Below, in pieces: positions 54,224-62,879 of a DNA stretch of 64,000 bases (position 1 is its first letter; the number at the start of each line of letters is the position of its first letter). This stretch comes from Kribbella sindirgiensis. Lineage in GTDB: Bacteria; Actinomycetota; Actinomycetes; Propionibacteriales; Kribbellaceae. Location of the stretch: the NCBI RefSeq assembly GCF_004331435.1, contig NZ_SJKA01000001.1:1-64000 (forward strand), given 5' to 3'. The notes under the pieces were generated by a model, which saw only the letters and a program-made list of their open reading frames with translations, made no database searches and had not been told where the DNA came from. The position numbers and the translations under genes were made by a program.

Positions 54224-54577
54224 ATGACGGAGAGTTCTGGAACGCCAGGTATCGACAGCACAGTTCCCCCGAGCGGCACCGGATGCGTTGAGTGTTTGCA
54301 GGTCGACGGCTGGTGGTTCCATCTTCGTCGGTGTGCGCAGTGCGGTCATATCGGGTGCTGCGACTCCTCGCCCGCTCAGCACGCCTCCGGCCACGCCAGC
54401 CAGACCGGCCATCAGATCGTCCGCAGCTTCGAGCCCGGCGAGGACTGGTTCTGGCACTACGGCGAATCCCAGTACTACGACGGCCCCGACCTCGCCCCAC
54501 CAGCCTCCCGCCCCGAGACCCAACCCGTCCCCGGCGGCAACGTCCCCACCAACTGGCAATCCCAACTCCACCGCTGA
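54224..54577 (+). CDS. UBP-type zinc-finger protein
   Basis: A 117-aa protein with an UBP (ZnF-UBP) domain of the kind found in ubiquitin hydrolases: CVECLQVDGWWFHLRRC by ends, CAQCGHIGCCDSS, and His residues in HASGHASQTGHQIVRSF by ends. The set of Cys and His covers the expected zinc ligands. The C-terminus is Pro-rich. Such stand-alone fingers occur in actinobacteria; the partner is unknown. ATG 54224 is used, with ATG 54215 in frame. Confidence 0.8.
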   Translation: MTESSGTPGIDSTVPPSGTGCVECLQVDGWWFHLRRCAQCGHIGCCDSSPAQHASGHASQTGHQIVRSFEPGEDWFWHYGESQYYDGPDLAPPASRPETQPVPGGNVPTNWQSQLHR

Positions 54578-54594
54578 CCGTGCTGCTGGCGGCG

Positions 54595-55596
54595 CTACAG
54601 GACGAAGCCTGTGGGGAAGGGGTCGTCGGGGTCGAGGAGGTAGTTGGCGGTGCCGGTGATCCAGGCTCGGCCGGTGACTGTGGGGACTACGGCCTGGTGG
54701 GAGCCGACGGTGGTTTCTTCGATCAGGCGGCCGGTGAAGCGGGTGCCGATGAAGGACTCGTTGACGAAGTCGGTGTCGAGGGCGAGCTCGCCGCGGGCAT
54801 GAAGTTGCGCCATCCGGGCCGACGTACCCGTGCCGCACGGTGAACGGTCGAACCAGCCCGGGTGGATCGCCATCGCGTTCCGGGAGTCGGCGCCGTCGAG
54901 CCCGGGTGCGGTGAACTGCACGTGTTTGCAGCCGTTGATCCCCGGATCGAGCGGATGCACCGGACGGTCGGTGGCGTTGATCGCGTCCATGATGTCCAGC
55001 CCGGCCTTCAGGATCCGGTCCTTCTCCGCCCGATCGAACGGGATCCCGAGCTGCTCGAGCGGCAGGATCGCGTAGAAGTTCCCGCCGTACGCCATGTCAT
55101 AGGTGACACGCCCCAGCCCGGGCACCTCGACCGACGCGTCCAGAGCGTGCGAGTACGCCGGAACGTTGCGCAAGGTCACGTGCTCGGCGCGACCGTTGCT
55201 TACGGCAACGTCCACGACGACGAGGCCCGCCGGCGTGTCCAGCCGGACCTCGGTCACCGGCTCGGTCACCTCGACCATGCCGGACTCGACCAGCACGGTC
55301 GCGACCCCGATCGTGCCGTGACCGCACATCGGCAGCAGGCCGGAGACCTCGATGTACAGCACGCCCCAGTCCGCGTCGGCCCGGGTCGGCGGCTGCAGGA
55401 TCGCGCCGCTCATCGCCGCGTGACCGCGCGGCTCGTTCATCAGGAACAACCGCAGGTCGTCCAGGTGCTTGATGAAGTACTCGCGCCGCTCGGCCATCGT
55501 CGCACCCGGGACCACGCCGACCCCGCCGGTGACGACGCGGGTCGGCATGCCCTCGGTGTGCGAGTCGATCGCGGTGATGGTCCGGACGGACCTCAT
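54595..55596 (-). CDS. 4-hydroxyproline 2-epimerase (proline racemase family)
   Basis: A 333-aa enzyme of the proline racemase superfamily with two catalytic cysteines, Cys91 in MCGHGTIG and Cys254 in RSPCGTGTSA. The Cys-Cys pair points to racemase/epimerase rather than dehydratase (which has Thr). In context it should convert trans-4-hydroxy-L-proline to cis-4-hydroxy-D-proline, the first step of the operon. ATG 55596 overlaps the stop of the gene before it (ATGA). It is the last gene of the operon. Confidence 0.9.
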   Translation of the reverse strand: MRSVRTITAIDSHTEGMPTRVVTGGVGVVPGATMAERREYFIKHLDDLRLFLMNEPRGHAAMSGAILQPPTRADADWGVLYIEVSGLLPMCGHGTIGVATVLVESGMVEVTEPVTEVRLDTPAGLVVVDVAVSNGRAEHVTLRNVPAYSHALDASVEVPGLGRVTYDMAYGGNFYAILPLEQLGIPFDRAEKDRILKAGLDIMDAINATDRPVHPLDPGINGCKHVQFTAPGLDGADSRNAMAIHPGWFDRSPCGTGTSARMAQLHARGELALDTDFVNESFIGTRFTGRLIEETTVGSHQAVVPTVTGRAWITGTANYLLDPDDPFPTGFVL

Positions 55597-56510
55597 CCCC
55601 GCGCTCCACCACTCAGGGACTCCACTGCCTTCTTCATGTCCTGCTCCAGCTGCGCGACGTGCTCGGGAATCAGCGGTCCGCGCGGCGGCCGGCACGGTCC
55701 ACCGAACCGGCCGACGTAGTCCATGCCGTACTTGATCGCCTGGACGAACTCGGTGCGCGAATCCCACCGGAACGCGGCGACCAACGGCTCGTACAACGCG
55801 CGGGCCTCCTCCAGCTTGCCCTGCGTGGCGAGCTCGAACAACTGAACGGATTCCTTCGGGAACACGTTCGGGAAGCCGGCGAACCAGCCCGTCGCACCCA
55901 TCAGCAGCGCCTCGAGGGTCAGGTCGTCGGCGCCGGCGATCACGGCCAGGTCCGGCGCCAGCTCGCGGATCTCCAGGATCCGCCGGACGTCACCGGAGAA
56001 CTCCTTCACCGCGACGATGTTCTCGATCTGCGCGATCTCCGCGAGCAGGTCCGGGGTCAGGTCGACCTTGGTGTCGAGCGGGTTGTTGTAGACCATCACC
56101 GGCAGGCCGGCCTTCGCGACCTCGGTGAAGTGTGCGATCACCTCGCCGCGGTTCGCCCGGTACATGGTCGGCGGCAGGCACAACACACCGTCCGCACCGT
56201 CCTCGGCCGCCTTCTCCGCCCAGGCGCGGGCCTGGTGGGAACCGACGCCGTGGACGCCGATCACCACGACGCCGTCGTCACCGACTGCCTCGATCGCGGT
56301 CTTCGCGACGGCACGGCGCTCGTCGTCGGAGAGCGACGAGTACTCACCGAGCGACCCGTTCGGCCCGACACCACGGCAGCCGTTGTCGACCAGCCAGCGG
56401 CAGTGCTCGGCGTACTTGTCCAGGTCCGGACGCAATCCGGCCGGCGCCGACGCGTCCTCGGCGTACGGCAGCGCGGTCGCGACAATCACGCCGTCCAGCT
56501 TCTCGCTCAT
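55593..56510 (-). CDS. DapA-family enzyme, probable pyrroline-4-hydroxy-2-carboxylate deaminase
   Basis: A 305-aa class I aldolase-fold protein of the DHDPS family. The Schiff-base Lys169 is in NIVAVKEFSGD and the catalytic Tyr141 in VMVYNNPLD; GVGPNGSLGEYSSL is the substrate phosphate/carboxylate loop variant. Between epimerase and FAD dehydrogenase genes, it should deaminate the pyrroline intermediate to alpha-ketoglutarate semialdehyde. It overlaps both neighbours by ATGA. Confidence 0.88.
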   Translation of the reverse strand: MSEKLDGVIVATALPYAEDASAPAGLRPDLDKYAEHCRWLVDNGCRGVGPNGSLGEYSSLSDDERRAVAKTAIEAVGDDGVVVIGVHGVGSHQARAWAEKAAEDGADGVLCLPPTMYRANRGEVIAHFTEVAKAGLPVMVYNNPLDTKVDLTPDLLAEIAQIENIVAVKEFSGDVRRILEIRELAPDLAVIAGADDLTLEALLMGATGWFAGFPNVFPKESVQLFELATQGKLEEARALYEPLVAAFRWDSRTEFVQAIKYGMDYVGRFGGPCRPPRGPLIPEHVAQLEQDMKKAVESLSGGARG

Positions 56511-58294
56511 TGTTCCTCCATCGTGTCCAGCACGGTTTCCGGTGATTCCTCGGCGTTCGCCAGATCCCGCAGCCTCACTGGTACGGCGATCGGTCGTTTC
56601 ATGCTTGGTTTGGGTACCTCGCCCGGCGCGGCCAGCAAGGCTGCGACGGTGCGCGAACACACGCGGCCCTGGCACATTCCCAGGCCCGCGCGGCTGGTGA
56701 GCTTCATCGCTCGCCCGTCGTCGAGCCCGCGCTCCTGGGCGGCGGCTTCGAGCTGTCCGCGGGTCACTTCCTCGCAGCGGCAGACGAGTGTGTCCGCAGT
56801 GCTCCAGCTCTTCCACCCGTCCCGCACGGGATAGGCCCGGGCCAACGCCACAGCAAACCGCCGCCCCCGCTCAACAGCTCTCCGAGCATCTGTCGCACGG
56901 GAGTGGTCGACTGCCGTCGTGAGGGCGTGGTGGGCTGCGGTGGTGCCGGCGAGGGTGCCTTCTGCGGTGGAGAGGGCGGCGCCGCCGATGCCGGTGAGTT
57001 CGCCGGCTGCGAAGACGCCGGGGGTACTTGTTTGCTGGTGGTCATCGACGGCTACGGCTGGGCCCCCGTCGGGCCCGGTGGTGAGCGTGCAGCCGGCGGC
57101 GACTGCGAGCTCCAGGTTTGCGGTGAAGCCGAAGCCGACACAGACGGCGTCGACGTCGACCCGGCGTTCGCTGCCGCGGATCGGGTGCCAATCGCTGTCC
57201 AGGCGAGCGATCGTGGCCGCCTCGACGTGGTCGGTGCCGTGCGCGGCGATCACGGTCCAGCCGTGGCGGAGTGGGATGCGATGGCGGGCGAGCAACGCGC
57301 CGTACCCGACGGCTTCGCGGAGCTTGCTTGGGGCAACTAACGGGTCGGTTGACCAGCCTTTGCGGACAGTGGTCAGCGTGTTGGCTTCGAGGAGCGCGAT
57401 GACGTGTGCACCGACGCCGACCAATGACTCGGCGACCGGCAGCAGGAACGGGCCGGTGCCGGCGACGAGTACTTTGCGGCCGACGGCGATCCGCTGGCCC
57501 TTGGCGAGAGCCTGCGCGGCACCGGCGGTGTAGACGCCGGGGAGATCCCAACCAGGGAACGGAAGGACGCGATCGTAGGCGCCAGCCGCGAGCACGACGG
57601 ACTGTGCGTCGATCGGAAATGGTTGCCGGCCGCTGGCGTCTGCTGGACCGGTCTGGGCCCAGAGTCGGAGGCCTTCGATGGCCCACACCGACGTGTCGGA
57701 CAGGTAAGTGATCCGCGGATGGGCGGCCAGCCGGTCGCGCTGCTCGGCGAAGGCCTTCCACTCGTGTTGCAGGCGGTCCGGTCGCTGGGCGGCGAACTCT
57801 GTCGGCAGCTGCCGGTGGTACTGCCCACCAACCGCACGCCCGCTGTCAACAACCAGCACCTGAGCCCCTGCATCCCCAGCAGCAAGAGCAGCCGCCACCC
57901 CCGCAGGCCCAGCCCCCACAACCACAACCTCAACCACCCGAGCCGCCACCTGCGAGGAGACGGTCGGGGAGGTGGGGGTTGTTGGGAGGGTGGCGCCTGT
58001 TTGGGTGGTGATTTTGTCGCCGGGGGTGATTGTGCGTTGGCAGGCGCGGATGTCGGGGAGGCCGTTGAGGGTGACCAGGCAGTCCTGGCAGGCACCGATG
58101 CCGCAGAAGATGCCTCGGGGGCGGTCGTTGACGCGGGTGGTGCGCCAGGTGTCGCGACCGTTGGCGAGGAGTACGGCGGCTACCGTCTGCCCCGCGTGCG
58201 CCGCGACCGGGCGCCCGTCAACGGTCACGTCCACCGACGTCGGCGTACCGGGCTCGGCCGGGTCGCCCGACTGCGGGCGGAGGTAGGCGGTCAT
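56507..58294 (-). CDS. Fused HcnA/HcnB-like subunit of D-hydroxyproline dehydrogenase
   Basis: A 595-aa flavoprotein fusing two subunits that are separate in HcnABC-type enzymes. The N-terminal [2Fe-2S] ferredoxin domain has Cys64, 69, 72 and 85 (CGIGACQDC...IRAC). Next comes an FAD-binding fold (VVVVGAGPAGVAAALAAGDAG by ends) and a pyridine-nucleotide-disulfide-type body; near the C-terminus a second Cys set, LVCRCEEVTRGQ with GMCQGRVCSR, is a BFD-like [2Fe-2S] site. With the FAD subunit downstream-encoded at 58291 it should oxidise cis-4-hydroxy-D-proline. ATG 58294 overlaps the previous stop. Confidence 0.85.
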   Translation of the reverse strand: MTAYLRPQSGDPAEPGTPTSVDVTVDGRPVAAHAGQTVAAVLLANGRDTWRTTRVNDRPRGIFCGIGACQDCLVTLNGLPDIRACQRTITPGDKITTQTGATLPTTPTSPTVSSQVAARVVEVVVVGAGPAGVAAALAAGDAGAQVLVVDSGRAVGGQYHRQLPTEFAAQRPDRLQHEWKAFAEQRDRLAAHPRITYLSDTSVWAIEGLRLWAQTGPADASGRQPFPIDAQSVVLAAGAYDRVLPFPGWDLPGVYTAGAAQALAKGQRIAVGRKVLVAGTGPFLLPVAESLVGVGAHVIALLEANTLTTVRKGWSTDPLVAPSKLREAVGYGALLARHRIPLRHGWTVIAAHGTDHVEAATIARLDSDWHPIRGSERRVDVDAVCVGFGFTANLELAVAAGCTLTTGPDGGPAVAVDDHQQTSTPGVFAAGELTGIGGAALSTAEGTLAGTTAAHHALTTAVDHSRATDARRAVERGRRFAVALARAYPVRDGWKSWSTADTLVCRCEEVTRGQLEAAAQERGLDDGRAMKLTSRAGLGMCQGRVCSRTVAALLAAPGEVPKPSMKRPIAVPVRLRDLANAEESPETVLDTMEEQ

Positions 58295-59451
58295 GCGGCG
58301 ATCACCGCCGGGCGGTCGACGCGGAAGGGCAGCGGGTCGAGGTGCGGTGACAGGCCGAGGAACAATTCGGTGATCAGCCGACCGGTCGACGGGGCGAGAC
58401 CGATACCGGCGCCTTCGTGGCCTGTCGCGTGCCACAGCCCGTGGACCCGCGGGTCCGGACCGATGACCGGCAGGTGATCCGGCGCGTACGGGCGGAAGCC
58501 GCCGTACGTCCGCATCACCGGGACGTCGCCGAGGAACGGGAACAGGCCGACTGCCTTCCGCGCAAGCTCTCGCAGCACCCGCACGCGGACCGCGTCGTCG
58601 AACCCGATCCGCTCCCGGCTCGATCCGATCAGCACCGTCCCGGCCCGCGTCGACTCGACCACCGTGGAGGTCTGCAGGTCGGCGTCACCGCTGCCGACTG
58701 CTCCGACGTAGTCCGCGTCGTACACCTTGTGGCGCACGCATTCCGGCAGCGGCGCCGTCACGAGGATCATCCCGCGCCGCGGCAGCACCTCGATCGGTGC
58801 ACCGGCCGCGGCACTGAACGCGCCCGCCCACGGCCCGCACGCGTTGAGCACCGCACCGCAAGCGATGTCGCCGTCCGAGGTGTCCACACCGACGACGCGG
58901 CCTCGCGACTGCCGGATCCCGAGCGCGGTGACCCCCGATCTCACCTCGCCGCCGCGCTCGCGAACTGCTGCCAGCAACGCCGTCGCCGCCAGCACCGGCT
59001 GCACCTGCGCGTCGTCCGGGTAGTGCACCCCGACCGTCACCCTTGGCGTGACCAACGGCTCGAGCTCGAAGACCTCCGCGGGCGTGATCACGCGGGCGCT
59101 GACCCCGGCCGCGCGCTGCTTCGCCGCGAACGCCGTCAACGGCTCCGGGTCGCCGGTCGCCACCACGACGCCGCCCTTCGCCTCCCACTCCACGTCGGCA
59201 ACCCACTCGGGCAGCCGGCCACGGACGATCTCCCACTCGGCCCGGGACGCGACGGCGAGCTCCAGCTCCGGCCCCGGCTCCTTGTCCGACACCAGCACGT
59301 TGCCTTCGCCGGACGCCGTCGTACCGGCGGCCGGGCCGTCGCGGTCGATGACCACCACCCGCACGCCGGCTGCCGACAGCGCCTCCGCGCACGCGGCGCC
59401 GACCATGCCCGCGCCGACCACCACCACGTCGGGTGTCGCGGACCGGTGCAT
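58291..59451 (-). CDS. FAD-dependent D-amino-acid oxidase-like subunit (HcnC-like)
   Basis: A 386-aa DAO-family flavoprotein with VVVVGAGMVGAACAEALSAAG by ends at the N-terminus, and a C-terminal VMRTYGGFRPYAPDHLPVIGPD by ends with GHEGAGIGLAPSTGRLI, typical of the HcnC/glycine-oxidase-like subunit. It should hold the substrate site for D-hydroxyproline dehydrogenation, handing electrons to the fused HcnAB subunit. It is the first structural gene of the operon, with a palindrome upstream at 59471-59488. Confidence 0.9.
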   Translation of the reverse strand: MHRSATPDVVVVGAGMVGAACAEALSAAGVRVVVIDRDGPAAGTTASGEGNVLVSDKEPGPELELAVASRAEWEIVRGRLPEWVADVEWEAKGGVVVATGDPEPLTAFAAKQRAAGVSARVITPAEVFELEPLVTPRVTVGVHYPDDAQVQPVLAATALLAAVRERGGEVRSGVTALGIRQSRGRVVGVDTSDGDIACGAVLNACGPWAGAFSAAAGAPIEVLPRRGMILVTAPLPECVRHKVYDADYVGAVGSGDADLQTSTVVESTRAGTVLIGSSRERIGFDDAVRVRVLRELARKAVGLFPFLGDVPVMRTYGGFRPYAPDHLPVIGPDPRVHGLWHATGHEGAGIGLAPSTGRLITELFLGLSPHLDPLPFRVDRPAVIAA

Positions 59452-59470
59452 GGCAGGCCTCCTCGGCAGG

Positions 59471-59488
59471 CGTTCGCTAAAATGAACG
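59471..59488. promoter_or_regulatory. Probable operator of the hydroxyproline operon
   Basis: CGTTCGCTAAAATGAACG has exact outer arms CGTTC and GAACG. It lies 20 bp upstream of the first enzyme gene and downstream of the XRE/cupin regulator gene, in AT-richer DNA, so it probably overlaps the operon promoter and binds that regulator. Confidence 0.6.
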
Positions 59489-59561
59489 ATACCGAGCGTA
59501 CGCGTGCTCCGGGCGGCCGGTCAATGCACGCAACCGGACCTCATCCGGACCTTTGGAGGAA

Positions 59562-60146
59562 CTATCCCGGCAGGTGCGGCCCGCCGGCCGCCGTCGGATA
59601 GACATCCGGCGGGTACTCGAGCAGCAGCACCGACCGCACCGGCCCGTCCACGGCCTCGTACGAGTGCGGCCCGGCCGCCCGGAACGCGAGGTAGTCACCG
59701 GGCCCGAGGTCCTCGATCTGCCCGTGAGCATTGATCCGCAGGCATCCGGACAAGACGATATGGTGCTCGGTCCCGGGATGCCCGTCGGAGTGCTGGACCG
59801 CGTCCGGCCGGATCTCCTGGTTGTAGATCTCGAACAGCCCGCCCGGGTGCTCCAGCCGCCGCAGCATCCGCAGGTCGATCGCGTCGCCGGACAGTACGTC
59901 GACGTCCGCGGACCGCACGAGCACCACGTCGGAGGCCGGCGTATCGGCCAGCAGCGCAGACACCGGTACGCCGAGAGCGTTCGACAAACTGAACACTGTC
60001 TCGATCGTCGGGTTGCCCGCGCCGGACTCGAGCTGTGACAGCGTGCCCTTCGCGATCCCGGACCGCCGGGCGAGCTCGGACAGGGAGATGCCCTGCTCGT
60101 CCCGCCGCGCCCGCAGGTTCGTCCCGAGAAGTTTTCCCGCACCCAT
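59562..60146 (-). CDS. XRE-cupin transcriptional regulator
   Basis: A 194-aa regulator with an N-terminal helix-turn-helix (NLRARRDEQGISLSELARRSG by ends, GTLSQLESGAGNP) and a C-terminal cupin domain (GTEHHIVLSGCLRI, LGPGDYLAFRAAGPHSYEA by ends) that would sense a small molecule. ATG 60146 is the likely start; ATG 60167 is in frame. It reads in the same direction as the hydroxyproline genes, 110 bp upstream of the first, and is their most likely regulator. Confidence 0.88.
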   Translation of the reverse strand: MGAGKLLGTNLRARRDEQGISLSELARRSGIAKGTLSQLESGAGNPTIETVFSLSNALGVPVSALLADTPASDVVLVRSADVDVLSGDAIDLRMLRRLEHPGGLFEIYNQEIRPDAVQHSDGHPGTEHHIVLSGCLRINAHGQIEDLGPGDYLAFRAAGPHSYEAVDGPVRSVLLLEYPPDVYPTAAGGPHLPG

Positions 60147-60169
60147 CGCCGTCACAGCCCGGAGCATGC

Positions 60170-60401
60170 CACATCGAGGCGGCGTACGGCGCGGAACCAG
60201 TTCTACGGACTCAGCAACGGGACGGTGCGCCGCTGGGTCATCAACTCGTTCGGCTGGACCCGACCGTCCGGCTGCCGCTGACCAGGACGATGACGCCCGT
60301 GGTCAAGCAGGTCCGTTCGCGCACCTGGCAGGCGTTCGACTACCTGATCGCCCAGCGGTGCGGTCAGCCGCACCAACGGGACCTATCTTCGCGGCGAATG
60401 A
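60170..60401 (+). other. Unassigned stretch, possible fragment of a decayed gene
   Basis: The plus-strand frame reading about 60182-60409 (VRLDPTVRLPLTRTMTP, then WQAFDYLIAQRCGQ) has coding-like codon use but no start or known domain and is cut off at both ends. I cannot name it. It could be the remnant of a deleted gene between the regulator at 59562 and the SDR gene, or chance. Confidence 0.25.
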
Positions 60402-61454
60402 TCACGGTATGACGCGACGCCTGCGCAGGTCGGCGAAGATGCCGTAGAACATCTGCTCGGTGTCGACGTACTCGTGGAAGCCGGCCCGGCGGGACTTCGA
60501 GGCGTCGGCGAAGAAGTCGTAGTCCCACCCGAACACGAAGTCGGCGAACGGCCACGACGACACCTCGGCGAACGACGTCGAGGTCAGGCCGTGGGACACC
60601 TGCAACTGCTTCCAGACCGGCTCCTTGTCCGCCATCACGTCCTGCAGCGACATGTGCAGCGGCGGCGCGACCTCCAGCCCGAACCACGCGCCGAGTTTGG
60701 GCCACAGCTCGCTCCACCGGAACAGGTCGCCGTTCGTGATGTTGAACGCCTGGTTCGCCGCGGCCGTTGCGGTCGCGGCCCAGACCGTTGCCTTCGCCAA
60801 CAATCCGGCGTCGGTCAGCTCGAGCAACGAGTGGTACGCACCGGGCTTGCCGGGAAAGCGCAGCGGTACGCCGAGTTCCTTCGACAGCGACGCGTAGACG
60901 GCGATCGCGACCGCGAGGTTCATCGGGTTGCCGAGCGCGGATCCACCGACGACGGAAGGGCGCAGCGCCGACCACGTCCACGCCTTGCCCTGCTGACGTT
61001 CCTCCAGGAAGCGCTGCTGGTCGACGTTGAACTCCGGCGGCAGGTGCGGCGGATCGTCCTCGCGGGCCGGCGTCTTGAACGGCCCGAGATGCGCGCCGTA
61101 CACCTTGTAGCCCTGCATCAGGCTGATGTGCCGCAGCCCGCGCGCGACCGGCTCGATCGCGTCGACGACGTTGACCAGCATCGCCAGGTTCGGCGCGACG
61201 AGCTCGGCCCACGTCGGCCGGTCCTGGTACGCGACGTAGAACACGTGCGTCACGTCGGTCAGCCCGGACAGCTTGTCCCGGGTGTCGTCCGGGTCCAGCA
61301 GATCGACCGCGACGTGCCGCACCCGCCCGGGTACGTCGGTACCGCCGCGGCGCGACAGCCCGATCACCCGCCAGTCGGGCAGCGACGCCAGATGCTCGAC
61401 CAGATTCGTCCCGATCACACCGCGGGCACCGACCACCAACGCAACGTTTTCCAT
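60402..61454 (-). CDS. NAD(P)-dependent SDR-family oxidoreductase (PRISE-like)
   Basis: A 350-aa short-chain dehydrogenase of the extended type. The Rossmann motif is VVGARGVIGTNLVEHL at the N-terminus; HISLMQGYKVYGAHLGPF with its Tyr-x3-like site and LRPSVVGGSALGN follow. The pattern resembles the progesterone-5-beta-reductase/iridoid-synthase-like (PRISE) group, which reduce enones. The natural substrate is unknown. It is divergent from a LysR regulator, with a TTGC-N6-GCAA site between them. Confidence 0.85.
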   Translation of the reverse strand: MENVALVVGARGVIGTNLVEHLASLPDWRVIGLSRRGGTDVPGRVRHVAVDLLDPDDTRDKLSGLTDVTHVFYVAYQDRPTWAELVAPNLAMLVNVVDAIEPVARGLRHISLMQGYKVYGAHLGPFKTPAREDDPPHLPPEFNVDQQRFLEERQQGKAWTWSALRPSVVGGSALGNPMNLAVAIAVYASLSKELGVPLRFPGKPGAYHSLLELTDAGLLAKATVWAATATAAANQAFNITNGDLFRWSELWPKLGAWFGLEVAPPLHMSLQDVMADKEPVWKQLQVSHGLTSTSFAEVSSWPFADFVFGWDYDFFADASKSRRAGFHEYVDTEQMFYGIFADLRRRRVIP

Positions 61455-61463
61455 ACCGACCAG

Positions 61464-61481
61464 CCTTGCTGACCTGCAAGG
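61464..61481. promoter_or_regulatory. Probable LysR binding box
   Basis: CCTTGCTGACCTGCAAGG is an inverted repeat (CCTTGC and GCAAGG, 6-bp arms), fitting the T-N11-A LysR consensus. It lies between the SDR gene and the divergent LysR gene. A second inverted repeat, AAAAC and GTTTT, lies at 61484-61502. Confidence 0.6.
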
Positions 61482-61525
61482 ATAAAACCAACGCATAGTT
61501 TTCACCGATCTCATAAGCTGAGAGC

Positions 61526-62419
61526 ATGGCAACGCTCCGGCAGCTCGAGTACCTCGTCACCGTGGTCGACCAGCGCTCGTTCACGAAGGCCGCCGAGCTC
61601 CTGCACGTCACGCAGCCCGCGCTCTCCCACCAGATCCGCACCCTCGAACGGTCGGCCGGCGGACCGCTGCTCGAGCGACTCCCCCGCGGTCTCCGCCTGA
61701 CGCCGACGGGCCGAGCGATGCTTCCGCACGCCCGCGCCGCGCTGGCCGACGCGGAACGAGCACGGTGCGCCGCCCGCCAGGCCGCCGGACTCGAGGTGGG
61801 CGAGCTGCAGATCGCGACGCTCTACTCGATCACCTTGGGCGTCCTGCCGGCCGCGCTCCGGGAGTGGCGACGGACCCGCCCGAACGTCGGCATCCGCCTG
61901 TTCGAGCACCGGCACACCGACGAACTCGTCGACGCGATGAACGCCGGCGAGGCCGATCTCGCTGTCGGCCCCGAGCCGTCGAACTGGCCCGGTGTCACCC
62001 GCGTACTCGGCACCGAGGAACTCGTCGTCGTGGTCGCCGCCGACGATCCCGCCGCGACCGGAGACACCGTCAAGCTCAACGACCTCGCGGACCGCTCCTG
62101 GGTCCACTACGCACCAGGTCACGGCCTCGCCGACGTCCTCGACAACGCTTGCGCACAAGCGGGATTCGAGCCGCGCATCGCCGTACGGACCGAGCAGACC
62201 GCGGCCGCGCCCGCGCTGGCTGCGGCAGGTCTCGGGCCCGCGTTGGTCCCCTACAACATCCTGCCGAAGGACTTCGACGGCCACGTCCTGCACCCTGAAC
62301 CGGCGGTACGCCGGACGCTCACGGCGTACACGCGTGGTACACCAGACCCGCTCGCCGCCGCCTTCATCGACGTCCTGTTTCGATCCGCGGGCATCCGGGC
62401 ACGCGAAGGTGATGCCTGA
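61526..62419 (+). CDS. LysR-family transcriptional regulator
   Basis: A 297-aa regulator. The N-terminal winged helix spans LRQLEYLVTVVDQRSFTKAAELL by ends to LERSAGGPLLERLPRG by ends; the C-terminal two-domain sensor (about residues 90-295) is typical. ATG 61526 starts directly at the HTH. It is divergent from the SDR gene, which it probably activates in response to a ligand. Its end overlaps the start of a broken transporter gene. Confidence 0.92.
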   Translation: MATLRQLEYLVTVVDQRSFTKAAELLHVTQPALSHQIRTLERSAGGPLLERLPRGLRLTPTGRAMLPHARAALADAERARCAARQAAGLEVGELQIATLYSITLGVLPAALREWRRTRPNVGIRLFEHRHTDELVDAMNAGEADLAVGPEPSNWPGVTRVLGTEELVVVVAADDPAATGDTVKLNDLADRSWVHYAPGHGLADVLDNACAQAGFEPRIAVRTEQTAAAPALAAAGLGPALVPYNILPKDFDGHVLHPEPAVRRTLTAYTRGTPDPLAAAFIDVLFRSAGIRAREGDA

Positions 62420-62690
62420 CGAAGAGTCGGACGTCACAGTCCTCCTGGCCGGTACGGCGAATCTCGCGATCGCGATCGCGAAGGTCGTCGCCGCTGCGCA
62501 CTGTCGTCCGGTTGCGGCGCGAGGCCCGCGCGGCAGGCATACCGCTCAGCAAGCAGCTGCGCGTCGCCGAGCCTGCCGTGAAGACGGTCGCCTTCGAGGA
62601 CTCGGCCGCCCTGATCGGTCTCCTGATCGCCGGGGTCGGCGTCACCATGGCTCTGGTCTCTATCTCGACCCGACCCCCGCCGACGCGCGT
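62412..62690 (+). pseudogene. Remnant of a cation diffusion facilitator transporter
   Basis: The start frame gives VLLAGTANLAIAIAKVVAAA, like the first membrane helix of CDF metal exporters. The sequence then shifts by one frame and continues as LRREARAAGIPLSKQL, PAVKTVAFEDSAALIGLLIAGVG by ends, which matches the later CDF region just before helix IV. Most of the gene between and after is missing. This fits a CDF gene decayed by deletion and frameshift. It overlaps the LysR stop and ends at the small membrane-protein gene. Confidence 0.65.
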
Positions 62691-62878
62691 CAGCGTTTGT
62701 CGTGACCCCAGTTCGCGACGATGGCGGCGATCGGGGGCAGTACGGCGGCGACTGCGCTCATCCCGACGGCCGCCGGGATCGAGAACAGGCGCACGACGAA
62801 CCACGCCAGGATGATCAGCGTCAGGCAGCTGCCCATCAGCAGGATGTAGAGCTTGCGGTTGTCGTAGCGGCGGGCCAT
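62690..62878 (-). CDS. Small membrane protein (DUF3099-like)
   Basis: A 62-aa protein with two membrane helices (KLYILLMGSCLTLIILAWFVV by ends, then AAVGMSAVAAVLPPIAAIVAN by ends) and a short basic tail, GHDKR. Size and the start MARRYDNRKLYILLMG fit the small DUF3099 family, of unknown function. ATG 62878 lies 1 nt after the stop of the MarR gene, in the same direction, so the two are co-transcribed. Confidence 0.65.
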   Translation of the reverse strand: MARRYDNRKLYILLMGSCLTLIILAWFVVRLFSIPAAVGMSAVAAVLPPIAAIVANWGHDKR

Positions 62879-62879
62879 G

